Assembly: GCA_029250945.1 (NCBI GenBank) | Contig: JAQXEG010000017.1 | Coordinates: 1 to 64,000, forward strand | Direction of reading: 5' to 3' | Source of the DNA: Yoonia sp. | GTDB taxonomy: Bacteria > Pseudomonadota > Alphaproteobacteria > Rhodobacterales > Rhodobacteraceae | Length of the DNA stretch: 64,000 bases | Shown: positions 35,044-44,785 of the stretch, piece by piece | Numbering within the stretch: position 1 is the first letter of the stretch | Layout of the letters: the number at the start of each line of letters is the position of its first letter | Notes under the pieces: model-generated | What the model saw: only the letters and a program-made list of their open reading frames with translations | Databases searched by the model: none | Told to the model about the DNA's origin: nothing | Position numbers and translations under genes: made by a program

Positions 35044-35982
35044 TCACAGCCCACGAATGCGTGGGTCCAGCGCGTCGCGCAGCCCGTCACCGATATAGTT
35101 CACTGACAAAACCGTAAGCGAGATCGCCAAACCGGGCCAGATCACTCGTTCAGGGAATGATGTCATCCGGTCGACGCTATCGAACAGGATTTTCCCCCAT
35201 GTTGGGAAATCCGACGGGAAGCCCAGCCCAAGAAAGGACAGCGCACTTTCTGTGATGATCGCGGTAGCAAGGCCGAGGGTCGCCGACACCATGATCGGGG
35301 ACAATACATTGGGCAGCAAATGCCGCGTAATCATGCGGCGGGCAGGGGTCCCGATGGACCGCGCGGCCAGTACGAATTCCCTTTCTTTCAACGCCATCAC
35401 ATCGCCGCGGACGATACGCGCGGTTTGCATCCAACTGGTGATGCCGATGCCTGTGACGATCAGGATAAAGATGCCTTGCTCTGGCCCGAAGGCCGCGCGC
35501 AGCGGGTCGCGGAACAGCAGCATCATGACCAGCAGCAGCGGCAGCAAAGGCAGTGCCAGAACCAGATCGGTGAACCGCATCAGCAGCCCGTCAAAACGGC
35601 GGAAATAGCCTGCTAGCACCCCGATCGTCGTGCCGATCAGCAGGGCAAGCACCATTGCGGTCCAGCCGACGGCAAGGCTGATTCGCCCACCTTGCATGAT
35701 GTTGGCCATAATATCGCGCCCAAGGTTGTCAGTCCCCATCGGATTGGCCCAAGCAACCTTGGCGTCCGCGTCCCACAGGGCGTTGATGATCGGGCGCAGG
35801 TTCTTGTTGCGGATGTTCAGCTTGCCGGGGTCCACGTCCCACACGACCGGTCCCAACATGCAAAACAGCGTGATAAAGATTAGGAACCCAAGGCCCATGA
35901 CTGCGCCCTTATGGGTTTTGAACTGGTCCCAAACGTCCCACCATTGGCTGCGCGGTGCGGCTGTCATATTTGTATCAGTCAT
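35044..35982 (-). CDS. Peptide/nickel-type ABC transporter permease (DppC-like)
   Basis: 312 residues with six membrane segments. NPMGTDNLGRDIMANIM is the conserved DppC/OppC N-terminal motif, and the EAA loop ends in LGLGFPSDFPTWG. The chosen start MTDTNMTAAPRSQWW overlaps the upstream permease by eight bases. It is the last gene of the importer operon. Confidence 0.9.
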   Translation of the reverse strand: MTDTNMTAAPRSQWWDVWDQFKTHKGAVMGLGFLIFITLFCMLGPVVWDVDPGKLNIRNKNLRPIINALWDADAKVAWANPMGTDNLGRDIMANIMQGGRISLAVGWTAMVLALLIGTTIGVLAGYFRRFDGLLMRFTDLVLALPLLPLLLVMMLLFRDPLRAAFGPEQGIFILIVTGIGITSWMQTARIVRGDVMALKEREFVLAARSIGTPARRMITRHLLPNVLSPIMVSATLGLATAIITESALSFLGLGFPSDFPTWGKILFDSVDRMTSFPERVIWPGLAISLTVLSVNYIGDGLRDALDPRIRGL

Positions 35983-36982
35983 AACGGATCCTCGGGTCCA
36001 GAATACCGTAAAGCACGTCGGCAATCAGGTTCATCATAACGATCAGCACCGCCAGCAGGAAGGTAATGGTCATCACCATCGGAATGTCGTTGCCTTGCAG
36101 CGCAATGATCAGCAATTGGCCAAGGCCGTTCACCTTAAAAATCTGCTCCGTGATGATCGCGCCGCCAAAGATGGCGGGGATGCCAAGCGCGATAACGGTG
36201 ATCACAGGGATCATCGAATTGCGCAGCACGTGTTTCATGACCACAACGCTTTCGGACATGCCCTTGGCCCGCGCGGTGCGCACGTAATCTTGGGTCAGGT
36301 TATCAAGCATAGACGCTCGCATATAGCGGCTGACTTGGGCCGTGGTTTGCAGGGCCAGCACCATGACGGGCATGATCATCTGACGTAGCTGCACGACAAA
36401 GCTGTCCCATGAATTGACCACATGGGTCGTGTCATAGATGGACGGCAGCCATTTCAGCTGGACCGAAAAGATGACGATCAGCAGCACGCCTGAGAAGAAC
36501 GGCGGCACCGAAAACCCGATCATCGACACGAATGTGCCGGTTTGGTCGAATACCGAATATTGTCGGTAGGCGCTGATGATCCCGATGGGCAGAGCGATCA
36601 AAACGCCCACGACATAGGACATGCCTACAACCCATAGGGTCTGCGGCATGCGTTGTGCGATGGTGTCAAACACAGGGCTGCGCGACTGGAATGAAATGAT
36701 CCGCTGGGCGCCATCTGCGAAATTTGTGCCAAAGGCGCTATCGATCCAATACTGCGGCTCGACGATGAAAAACTGTTTCAGCCACAGCGGAAAGCGGACC
36801 CACCACGGCTCGCCCAAGCCCAAGGCAAGGCGCATTTTTTCTTTGACTTCGGGCGGGATGGTCAGCGGCATCTGGGCCATCGGGTCGCCTGGGGCAAGCT
36901 CTAACAGCATAAAGATGACAAACGCGATGAACAAAAGCGTCGGGATCGACAGCAGCAACCGGCGGATCGTAAAGGTAAGCAT
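35975..36982 (-). CDS. Peptide/nickel-type ABC transporter permease (DppB-like)
   Basis: 335 residues. The N-terminus MLTFTIRRLLLSIPTLLFIAF, then LLELAPGDPM, and the EAA region DYVRTARAKGMSESVVVMKHVLRN are diagnostic of DppB/OppB. The start at 36982 is preferred to an upstream in-frame ATG that lies in the hairpin region. It partners the DppC-like protein. Confidence 0.9.
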   Translation of the reverse strand: MLTFTIRRLLLSIPTLLFIAFVIFMLLELAPGDPMAQMPLTIPPEVKEKMRLALGLGEPWWVRFPLWLKQFFIVEPQYWIDSAFGTNFADGAQRIISFQSRSPVFDTIAQRMPQTLWVVGMSYVVGVLIALPIGIISAYRQYSVFDQTGTFVSMIGFSVPPFFSGVLLIVIFSVQLKWLPSIYDTTHVVNSWDSFVVQLRQMIMPVMVLALQTTAQVSRYMRASMLDNLTQDYVRTARAKGMSESVVVMKHVLRNSMIPVITVIALGIPAIFGGAIITEQIFKVNGLGQLLIIALQGNDIPMVMTITFLLAVLIVMMNLIADVLYGILDPRIRYD

Positions 36983-37018
36983 ATGGGCGGCGCCTTGGTT
37001 CAGGTGTTTGCGGGGGAT

Positions 37019-37044
37019 GCAGAGGGCACCGCGATGCCCTCTGC
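37019..37044 (-). promoter_or_regulatory. Perfect stem-loop between binding-protein and permease genes
   Basis: GCAGAGGGCA and TGCCCTCTGC form a perfect 10-bp stem with a 6-nt loop. It lies about 37 bases after the binding-protein stop on the minus strand and about 37 bases before the permease start. It is the third instance of this arrangement in the window. Confidence 0.7.
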
Positions 37045-37056
37045 GTAACAATGTAG

Positions 37057-37074
37057 GATGGGTTTTAACCCATC
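37057..37074 (-). promoter_or_regulatory. Second stem-loop after the binding-protein gene
   Basis: GATGGGTT and AACCCATC form an 8-bp stem with a 2-nt loop (shorter in practice, about 7 bp with a tetraloop), seven bases after the stop of the binding-protein gene and just before the larger stem at 37019-37044. It may add RNA stability or attenuation. Confidence 0.5.
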
Positions 37075-37080
37075 ATCGCC

Positions 37081-38805
37081 TTAGTTACCGGTACGGTACC
37101 ATTCAGCAACATTCCAAAGCTCGGAATCCCACGTGTTCAGAACAACGCCACCAAGTGTGTTGGCTTTGGCAGATACACGACCACGGTCAACCAGCGGCAC
37201 GATGGTCATCGTGTTTTTAGTCAGCATGTCGTTCATCCTGCGCATCAGATCACCACGTGCGCCGATGTCGGCTGTTGCCCCCAATTCGTCGATCAGCGCG
37301 TCATACGCCGGATCGCAAAAACGGTTGATGTTCTCACCCTGCCACTGGCTGGATGGCTTTGGCTCGTTGCCGCAGCGATACATGGACAGATAGGCCTGCG
37401 GGTCTGTGCCATCAAAGTTGTTGGCGTACATTTCCACGTCCGCATAGAACTTTTGGAATGTGTCAGGGGACCCTGGATCACCACCAAAGAACACGGATGC
37501 ATCAAGATTGCGCAGTTCGGTTTCAACACCGATCTCGCCCCACCATTCTTTAATCAGGGCTTGGAAATCCTGACGTACAGCGTTGGTGGATGTCTGATAC
37601 AGAATGCGCAGCTCAACACCGTCCTTTTCACGGATGCCATCGCCATTGCTGTCAACCCAGCCCGCACCTTCGAGAAGCGCCTTAGCCCCTTCGATGTCTT
37701 GTGTCAGGCAGCCTGTGTTGTCCGTGGATGCATAGATTTCTGGACCCGGCACAAGGTTACATGTCGGACGACCCGCCTGACCATAGCCTACTTCAACCAG
37801 CAGTTCGCGGTCGATCGCCATGGACAATGCGTGACGCACGTCAAATTCGGACAGGAACGGATGCGGATGCATCACTGTCGAACGCTCGCCTTCGGGTAGG
37901 TCGGACGACGGGTTGGTCAGGTTCATTTCCAGACGCTCAACCAACGTGCCGAATGCGGAAATGGGTGTGCCCACGCCGCCTTCTGCCATGGAGGCAAGCA
38001 CATCAGGTGCCAACTGCATGTTCCAAGCGTAGTCAAATTCGCCTGTTTCCATCACAGCACGACCAGCCGCGGTTGCGTCGCCTCCCCCTTTGAAGGTTAC
38101 GGTTGCGAATGCAGGCTGACCTTCAACGCGGTAGTTTTCGTTCGCAGCCATCTGGATAACGTCATTGGTGCGGAAATCAGTGACAACAAACGGACCTGTG
38201 CCGATTGGACCAAAGTTGGCGTCGGTGCATTCAGGGGCTTTCGCGCCCATGCAGTCAGCAAACTGTGCCGCTTGGATGATAGGCGACTGTGCGCCGGCAA
38301 ACGGGCCGTATGGGTTTGGCTTTGCGCTGTCGAATGTGACTTTGACAGTCAGATCGTCGATGGCTTCGACGTTTTCAACACCGTCAAACTTGGACAGCTG
38401 CGCGCAGCCGCCTTCGGGGTCCATGCAATAGGCCGCTGTGAACACAACATCGGCGGAGGTAACGGCAGAGCCATCAGACCAGAGCAGGCCGGACTTCAGC
38501 TTCCAAGTGATGGATGTCAGATCCTCGGACACGCCGCCATTGGCAACGGTGGGGATTTCTTCGGCCAGATAAGGCACCAGCGCGCCGGTTTCATTGTAGC
38601 GGGCCAGTGGTTCCACGATCATGGATGCGGATTCCAGATCCTTTGTGCCGCCTGACAGATAGGGGTTCAGGATAGATGGCGCTTGCCAATAGATGATGTT
38701 CAACTGACCGTGGCGGCCACGCTCGCCTTCATGCGCGTCGGCAAATGCCATTGGCGCAAGGGCAAGGGACGCAACGGCGCCCATCAATGCGGTTTTGATC
38801 TTCAT
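37081..38805 (-). CDS. Peptide-type periplasmic solute-binding protein (family 5)
   Basis: 574 residues with a signal peptide (MKIKTALMGAVASLALAPMA, then FADAHEG). Family 5 landmarks are NIIYWQAPSILNPYLSGGTKD, ITWKLKSGLLWSDGSAVTSADV, GTGPFVVTDF and DVRHALSMAIDRE. It binds an oligopeptide or a related amide in the periplasm. It lies between the two ATPase genes (upstream) and the two permeases (downstream), an unusual but known order. Ligand unknown. Confidence 0.9.
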   Translation of the reverse strand: MKIKTALMGAVASLALAPMAFADAHEGERGRHGQLNIIYWQAPSILNPYLSGGTKDLESASMIVEPLARYNETGALVPYLAEEIPTVANGGVSEDLTSITWKLKSGLLWSDGSAVTSADVVFTAAYCMDPEGGCAQLSKFDGVENVEAIDDLTVKVTFDSAKPNPYGPFAGAQSPIIQAAQFADCMGAKAPECTDANFGPIGTGPFVVTDFRTNDVIQMAANENYRVEGQPAFATVTFKGGGDATAAGRAVMETGEFDYAWNMQLAPDVLASMAEGGVGTPISAFGTLVERLEMNLTNPSSDLPEGERSTVMHPHPFLSEFDVRHALSMAIDRELLVEVGYGQAGRPTCNLVPGPEIYASTDNTGCLTQDIEGAKALLEGAGWVDSNGDGIREKDGVELRILYQTSTNAVRQDFQALIKEWWGEIGVETELRNLDASVFFGGDPGSPDTFQKFYADVEMYANNFDGTDPQAYLSMYRCGNEPKPSSQWQGENINRFCDPAYDALIDELGATADIGARGDLMRRMNDMLTKNTMTIVPLVDRGRVSAKANTLGGVVLNTWDSELWNVAEWYRTGN

Positions 38806-38880
38806 GTCTTTTCTCTCTCTCTCCTAGTTGATGCTCTTGTTGAACCTCAGGCCCTGTGCGTTGTCCGCTGGGCGTTGCTG

Positions 38881-39873
38881 TTATGTCGGGTTGTGCAGAT
38901 GGCACGCGGCAAAGCGGCCTGGTGCGATTTCGCGGTATTCCGGCTCACCCGTTTTGCAGATGTCCATGGCGGCGGGGCAGCGTGTGCAGAAATTGCAGCC
39001 CTTGGGCGGCTTGGACGGGGACGGCACGTCGCCTTGCAGAATGATCCGTTCGGTCTTGCGCGCCAGCGACGGGTCGGGTTCGGGGACTGCGGACAACAAC
39101 GCTTGGGTATAGGGGTGCTGGGGGTCCGCGAATAGCGTTTCGCGATCTGCCAGTTCGACCACCTTGCCCAGATACATCACAGCCACACGGGTTGCGATGT
39201 GGCGGACCATCGACAGATCATGGCTGATGAACAAATAGGTCAGCCCGTATTTTTCCTGTAGGTCTTCCAGCAGGTTCACGACCTGCGCTTGGATTGAGAC
39301 GTCGAGTGCCGCAATCGGTTCGTCACAAACGATGAATTTTGGGTTCAGCGCAAGGGCGCGGGCAATCCCGATGCGTTGACGCTGACCGCCTGAAAACGCG
39401 TGCGGATACCGGCCCGCAAATTTGCGGTTCAGCCCAACCGCGTCCATGAGTTCGGCCACTTTGTCGCGTTTTTCAGTAGGGGTTAGCGTCGTGTGTTCAT
39501 CCAGCGGTTCGCGGATGATCGCCTCGACGGTCATGCGCGGGTTCAGGGATGCTTGCGGGTCTTGGAATACCATCTGCATGGTCGGGCGCATCCCGCGCAA
39601 TTGGTTTTGCGGCGTATCGCCGATCTGGCGTCCGTCGATTTCGATCTGACCCGATGTGATATCATACAGCCGCAGCACGGACCGGCCAGCTGTCGATTTC
39701 CCACAGCCGCTTTCGCCCACAAGGCCAAGCGTCTCGCCCTCCATCACGTCAAAGCTGATGCCATCGACGGCCTTTACCTCGCCCACGCGGCGGCGGAACA
39801 GGCCCGCATAGATTGGGAAGTGCATCTTGAGATCGCGGACCGACACAAGGGGTTTTTGCGGGTTATCCAGCAT
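38881..39873 (-). CDS. Peptide ABC transporter ATP-binding protein (DppF-like)
   Basis: 330 residues. Walker [11 protein letters not shown]-loop [16 protein letters not shown], signature [15 protein letters not shown], Walker [13 protein letters not shown]. The C-terminal oligopeptide-transport motif [14 protein letters not shown] carries the Cys cluster seen in this family. The start at 39873 ([10 protein letters not shown]) overlaps the upstream ATPase by 11 bases. Confidence 0.92.
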   Translation of the reverse strand: MLDNPQKPLVSVRDLKMHFPIYAGLFRRRVGEVKAVDGISFDVMEGETLGLVGESGCGKSTAGRSVLRLYDITSGQIEIDGRQIGDTPQNQLRGMRPTMQMVFQDPQASLNPRMTVEAIIREPLDEHTTLTPTEKRDKVAELMDAVGLNRKFAGRYPHAFSGGQRQRIGIARALALNPKFIVCDEPIAALDVSIQAQVVNLLEDLQEKYGLTYLFISHDLSMVRHIATRVAVMYLGKVVELADRETLFADPQHPYTQALLSAVPEPDPSLARKTERIILQGDVPSPSKPPKGCNFCTRCPAAMDICKTGEPEYREIAPGRFAACHLHNPT

Positions 39874-40867
39874 GGGCCACCTCCAGCGGATCGACAAGGA
39901 AACAGGCGGCATCATGTCCGTCGCCCACATCATAGCGGGATGGGACCTTGGTCGCACAGACCGGCATGGCTTGTGCGCAGCGATCACGGAACGGGCAGGC
40001 GGTGGGCGGGCCCACGACCAAAGGCGGCTGACCGTCGATGACAGTCAGCCGCGCCGCACGTTCGCCCGCAATCGACGGGATCGTTTTCAACAGGGCCGTG
40101 GTATAAGGGTGCTTTGGGTTGGAAAACAGGTCATGCACCGGTGCGTGTTCCACGACTTGCCCGCCATACATCACCATCACACGGTCCGCGATGCCAGCGA
40201 TCACGCCAAGATCATGGGTGATCCAGATTACTGCCATGCCAAGCTTGTCGCGCAGCTCTTTCATCAGCTCAAGGATTTGGGCTTGGATCGTGACGTCCAA
40301 CGCGGTTGTCGGTTCATCGGCGATCAAGACTTGTGGATCGCAGGCAAGGGCGATGGCGATCATCACGCGCTGGCGCATACCGCCGGAAAACTGGTGCGGA
40401 TAATCTAGCAGGCGTTGTTCCGCATCGGGAATACCCACCAGTTCCAACAATTCGCGCGACCGCACGGCGGCCGCCTTTTTCGACAGGCCCATGTGTTTGC
40501 GCAGCGGCTCTGCGATTTGATAACCTACAGTGAAAACAGGGTTCAGCGACGTCATCGGATCCTGGAATACAAAGCCGATTTTGCCGCCGCGCACCTCGCG
40601 CAGGGTCTTTGCGGGGATTTGCAGCAGATCCTGACCGTCAAACATCACGCGCCCGCCACGGATTTCGGCAGGGGGAACAGGCAAGAGGCCCAGCAGGGAC
40701 ATCATGGTCACCGACTTGCCCGAGCCGCTTTCGCCGACAACGCCCAAAAGCTCTCCTTTGCGCAGGGAAAAACTGACATCGTTGACGGCGTGGACCTCTC
40801 CGCCACGGGTCCTAAACACAGTTTTGAGGTCTTGGACATCCAAGACAGGCGTGGTGCCGTCGGGCAT
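39863..40867 (-). CDS. Peptide ABC transporter ATP-binding protein (DppD-like)
   Basis: 334 residues. Walker [54 protein letters not shown], and C-terminal [14 protein letters not shown]. First gene of the operon, divergent from the amidohydrolase operon that starts at 41058. AGGAGG lies about six bases before the ATG. Confidence 0.92.
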   Translation of the reverse strand: MPDGTTPVLDVQDLKTVFRTRGGEVHAVNDVSFSLRKGELLGVVGESGSGKSVTMMSLLGLLPVPPAEIRGGRVMFDGQDLLQIPAKTLREVRGGKIGFVFQDPMTSLNPVFTVGYQIAEPLRKHMGLSKKAAAVRSRELLELVGIPDAEQRLLDYPHQFSGGMRQRVMIAIALACDPQVLIADEPTTALDVTIQAQILELMKELRDKLGMAVIWITHDLGVIAGIADRVMVMYGGQVVEHAPVHDLFSNPKHPYTTALLKTIPSIAGERAARLTVIDGQPPLVVGPPTACPFRDRCAQAMPVCATKVPSRYDVGDGHDAACFLVDPLEVAHAG

Positions 40868-41057
40868 TTAGACCTCCTAAATGGTTTATATCGTTATGTT
40901 TTTATTGGCCGCTCTGACGGCGGCACTGATATTTTGACCAAACGGTAACATGGATTCGCTAAGCCGCAACCCGATTCCTAATTGCGCGCAGGCCCGATTG
41001 CGGCAATGGTCAGGAAAACAGCCCAGAATTGATGCACCAGCGCAAAGGACCAGCACA

Positions 41058-42218
41058 ATGGACATGACCGCACGCGAATTGATGGCCAAGCTGATCAGCT
41101 TTCCCACGGTCAGTCGGGACAGCAATCTGGATTTGATCGACTGGGTCGAGGGGTATTTGGCCAGCCACGGTGTGACCGCCACGCGGGTGCCCAATGATGA
41201 CGGGACCAAAGCCGCGCTTTATGCCCATATCGGCCCGCAGCTGGATGGCGGTGTTGTGCTGTCGGGCCATACCGATGTGGTGCCGGTCGACGGGCAGGCG
41301 TGGGACACCGACCCGTTTGTCACGACCGAGATTGACGGCAAAATCTACGGGCGCGGCACCTGTGACATGAAGGGGTTTGACGCGCTTGCCCTGTTTGCCG
41401 TGCCATTGGCGATCAAGGCGGGCATCAAACGCCCCCTACAAATTGCGCTGTCCTATGATGAGGAGGTCGGCTGTCTGGGTGCTCCGCCGATGATTGACCA
41501 TATGGTCAGCCACGGCATGCCGCGTGCAGATACCGTGATCGTGGGCGAGCCTTCGATGATGCAAGTGGTCACGGGCCACAAGGGCGGCACCGGTTGGCAC
41601 ATGCATGTGCGCGGGTTCGAGGTGCATTCATCGCTTGCCTACACCGGTGTCAGCGCGATCATGATGGGGGCCAAGCTGATCGAATGGGCCAATCAGGTGA
41701 ACGCGGCCAGCGCGGCGGCCACCCCGTCGGACATCAACGCCCCCTTTGACCCGCCCTATACCACGCTGCATTGTGGGATGATCAGCGGCGGCACGGCCAA
41801 CAACATCACGGCCAAGGATTGCCAGTTCAGCTTTGATGTGCGCGTCGTGCCCGGTGACAGTGTGGAGGATTGGAAATCCTGCGTTATGGCCAAAGTCGCC
41901 GAGATTGAGGTCGAAATGCAGGCCATTCGTCCCGAAACTGGTATCGACGCCAATCCGTTCTTTGGGCTACCCGGTCTGGTGCCTGAAAACATGGGCAAGG
42001 CAGAGGAACTGGCCCGTCGTCTGACGGGTGACAACGCGACCCATGTGGTCAGCTATGGCACCGAGGCGGGGCAATTTCAGGAACGCGGCTATTCCGCGGT
42101 TGTTTGCGGTCCGGGCGACATTGCCCAAGCGCACCAGCCCAATGAATTCATAACCGTTGACCAGTTTCAGCAAGGCGAGGCGTTTATGCACCGGCTTGTG
42201 GCCGCACTTGCCGAATGA
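41058..42218 (+). CDS. argE: Acetylornithine deacetylase-type M20 amidohydrolase
   Basis: 386 residues of the ArgE/DapE peptidase M20 family, which removes an acyl group from an amino acid with a di-metal centre. Metal-ligand motifs are LSGHTDVVPVDG, GRGTCDMKG and the DEEVGCLG region with the catalytic Glu; GGTANNITAKDCQFSFDVRV is typical. The start MDMTARELM at 41058 is favoured; upstream codons look non-coding. The peptide importer next door makes scavenging of acylated amino acids more likely than arginine synthesis. The symbol denotes family. Confidence 0.85.
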   Translation: MDMTARELMAKLISFPTVSRDSNLDLIDWVEGYLASHGVTATRVPNDDGTKAALYAHIGPQLDGGVVLSGHTDVVPVDGQAWDTDPFVTTEIDGKIYGRGTCDMKGFDALALFAVPLAIKAGIKRPLQIALSYDEEVGCLGAPPMIDHMVSHGMPRADTVIVGEPSMMQVVTGHKGGTGWHMHVRGFEVHSSLAYTGVSAIMMGAKLIEWANQVNAASAAATPSDINAPFDPPYTTLHCGMISGGTANNITAKDCQFSFDVRVVPGDSVEDWKSCVMAKVAEIEVEMQAIRPETGIDANPFFGLPGLVPENMGKAEELARRLTGDNATHVVSYGTEAGQFQERGYSAVVCGPGDIAQAHQPNEFITVDQFQQGEAFMHRLVAALAE

Positions 42219-43555
42219 CGTTTCCGTTCACGCTGCAATCGCCGCCCGAGCATCGCGGCCTAATCCCGGATAAGGTCGACGTCGCGGTCATTGGCGGAGG
42301 CATCATTGGGGTCATGTCCGCGTGGGAGCTGGCAAAATCGGGTCTGCGCGTTGTCGTTCTGGAAAAAGGGCGCGTGGCGGGCGAACAATCCAGCCGCAAT
42401 TGGGGCTGGATCAGGTCCCAAGGGCGCGACGCTGCCGAATTGCCGATCATGGCTGAGGCCGCCGCGATGTGGCAACAACTGGCCAAAGACACGCCAGAGG
42501 ATATCGGCCTGCGCCAGATTGGCGTGACTTATTTGTCGGCGAAACCCGATGAGGTTGGACGCTATGAGGATTGGCTGCTCGATGCAAAAGCGCATGGTTT
42601 GGGCAGTCAAATTCTGACCGCGAAACAAACCGCCGATCTGATCCCGCAGGCGACAACGGGTTGGGCAGGGGCGTTGCATACTGCGTCGGACATGAAGGCC
42701 GAGCCTTGGGTTGCCTTGCCCGCACTGGCGCGTGCGGCGGTGCGGGACGGTGTGCAGATCGTCGAAAACTGTGCTGTGCGTGGGTTGGATATTGCCGCGG
42801 GGCGGGTTTCTGGCGTTGTGACTGAACACAGGGCGATCAAGGCCGATCAGGTGGTGCTGGCTGGCGGGGCGTGGTCGCAGCTGTTTTTGCGCCGCCACGG
42901 GATCACAATCCCGCAACTGTCTGTGCGGGCAACGGTCGCGGCTACGGCCCCGTTGCCGCAGGTGTTCGACGGCGCGGCGGTTGACGACAGGTTGGCGTTC
43001 CGGTGGCGGGCGGATGGTGGATATACGTTGGCCCCGTCAGGCTTTCACGAATTGTTCATTGGTCTCGATGCGTTTCGGGCACTGGGCGGCTATGCCAAGG
43101 CGCTTTTGGCCGATCCGCTTGGCACACGGTTGAAGATTGCCGCACCGTCCGGCTTTCCTGATGCATGGGGCACCAAACGGCGCTGGGCGGATGACGCCAT
43201 GAGTCCGTTTGAGCGGATGCGGATCCTAAACCCTGCGCCCAACATGGGCAAAGTCGCACAGATGGCCCGCGATTTTCAGGCAACATTTCCTGCCGTTGGC
43301 AAGGTGCAGATCAAACAGGCATGGGCGGGTATGATCGACACGATGCCGGATGTGGTGCCGGTCGTGGATCGTGCGCCGCTGGATGGGCTGACGATTGCCA
43401 CGGGTATGTGCGGCCACGGGTTTGGTATTGCTCCGGCGTTCGGGCGCATCGTGGCACGGATCGTGCGCGGCGACGCACCGGGGTATGATCTGTCGCGGTT
43501 CCGCTTTGGCCGGTTTACGGATGGATCGCACATGGTTTTGGGGCCAAATCTGTGA
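42215..43555 (+). CDS. FAD-dependent amino-acid oxidoreductase (DadA/DAO family)
   Basis: 446 residues. Dinucleotide-binding motif VAVIGGGIIGVMSAWELAKSG near residue 23, conserved RNWGWIRSQGRD, and C-terminal GMCGHGFGIAPAFGRIVA. Such enzymes oxidise D-amino acids, sarcosine-like or other secondary amines. The ATG overlaps the argE-like stop (ATGA), so the two are coupled and probably act on the same imported compound. Substrate unknown. Confidence 0.85.
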   Translation: MTFPFTLQSPPEHRGLIPDKVDVAVIGGGIIGVMSAWELAKSGLRVVVLEKGRVAGEQSSRNWGWIRSQGRDAAELPIMAEAAAMWQQLAKDTPEDIGLRQIGVTYLSAKPDEVGRYEDWLLDAKAHGLGSQILTAKQTADLIPQATTGWAGALHTASDMKAEPWVALPALARAAVRDGVQIVENCAVRGLDIAAGRVSGVVTEHRAIKADQVVLAGGAWSQLFLRRHGITIPQLSVRATVAATAPLPQVFDGAAVDDRLAFRWRADGGYTLAPSGFHELFIGLDAFRALGGYAKALLADPLGTRLKIAAPSGFPDAWGTKRRWADDAMSPFERMRILNPAPNMGKVAQMARDFQATFPAVGKVQIKQAWAGMIDTMPDVVPVVDRAPLDGLTIATGMCGHGFGIAPAFGRIVARIVRGDAPGYDLSRFRFGRFTDGSHMVLGPNL

Positions 43556-43621
43556 AGCTTGCTTGCAACTTCTGACAGGCTAGATCAGGCTGATACCAAA
43601 CCTACCAGCCGGAGATATTCC

Positions 43622-44785
43622 ATGCCCGTCAAGAACCGTTTTGCCGAACTATTGCCCGAAATCACAGCATGGCGGCGTGACCTGCACGAAAACCCCGAGC
43701 TGTTGTTCGAGACGCACCGGACCTCTGCGGTTGTGGCTGAAAAGCTGGGAGAATTTGGGTGTGACACGATCGAAACAGGCATCGGGCGCACCGGTGTTGT
43801 CGGCGTGATCAAGGGCAAAACAAACACATCGGGCAAGGTGATTGGCCTGCGCGCAGATATGGACGCGCTGCCGATACACGAGGCGACGGGGCTGGAATAC
43901 GCATCCAAAACCGATGGTGCCATGCATGCCTGCGGCCACGACGGACATACCGCCATGCTGCTAGGGGCAGCGAAATATCTGGCCGAGACACGTAATTTTG
44001 ACGGCACGGTTGTTGCCATCTTTCAGCCTGCAGAAGAGGGCGGCGGCGGTGGCCGCGAGATGTGCGAAGACGGCATGATGGATAAATTTGGCATCCAAGA
44101 AGTGTACGGGATGCACAACTGGCCCGGCGCGCCTGTTGGGTCGTTCTCTATCCGGCCCGGTGCATTCTTTGCCGCTACCGATCAGTTCGAAATCATCGTT
44201 GAAGGCAAGGGTGGCCATGCCGCCAAGCCTCAAGAAACCGTCGATAGCACGCTGGTTGCGGCCCATGTGGTCACGGCGCTGCAATCTATCGCTAGCCGCA
44301 ACGCCGACCCCGTCGACCAGATCGTTGTGTCAGTGACATCGATCGAAAGCTCTTCCAAGGCGTTCAACGTCATCGCGCAGCGGGTGCATCTCAAGGGCAC
44401 CGTGCGCACCATGTCCAAAGACATGCGCGCATTGGCCGAAGAGCGCCTAAAGGCGATTGCGACCAACACATGTGCGGCCTTTGGCGCCGAAGCAGAGGTG
44501 AAATATTACCTTGGCTACCCTTGCATGGTGAACCATGATGAACAGACCGCATTCGCAGCCTCTGTGGCGGAAAAAGTGTCGGGTGATTGCACCGAGGCGC
44601 CATTGGTGATGGGCGGCGAAGACTTTGCCTATATGCTCGAAGAACGGCCCGGTGCCTATATTCTGGTCGGCAACGGGGACACCGCATCGGTCCACCACCC
44701 CGAATATAATTTTGACGATGAAGCGATCCCCGCTGGCTGTAGCTGGTGGGCTGGCATTGTCGAGGAACGGATGCCTGCTGGCTAA
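43622..44785 (+). CDS. M20-family aminoacylase / hippurate hydrolase-type amidohydrolase
   Basis: 387 residues of the HipO/AbgB-like M20D family. Metal-binding HACGHDGHTAMLLG, FQPAEEGGGGGREM with the catalytic Glu, VYGMHNWPGAPVG, and the C-terminal GGEDFAYML. GGAG lies nine bases before the ATG. It follows the oxidase gene after 66 bases, so the operon codes for two deacylases and one oxidase. Confidence 0.87.
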   Translation: MPVKNRFAELLPEITAWRRDLHENPELLFETHRTSAVVAEKLGEFGCDTIETGIGRTGVVGVIKGKTNTSGKVIGLRADMDALPIHEATGLEYASKTDGAMHACGHDGHTAMLLGAAKYLAETRNFDGTVVAIFQPAEEGGGGGREMCEDGMMDKFGIQEVYGMHNWPGAPVGSFSIRPGAFFAATDQFEIIVEGKGGHAAKPQETVDSTLVAAHVVTALQSIASRNADPVDQIVVSVTSIESSSKAFNVIAQRVHLKGTVRTMSKDMRALAEERLKAIATNTCAAFGAEAEVKYYLGYPCMVNHDEQTAFAASVAEKVSGDCTEAPLVMGGEDFAYMLEERPGAYILVGNGDTASVHHPEYNFDDEAIPAGCSWWAGIVEERMPAG

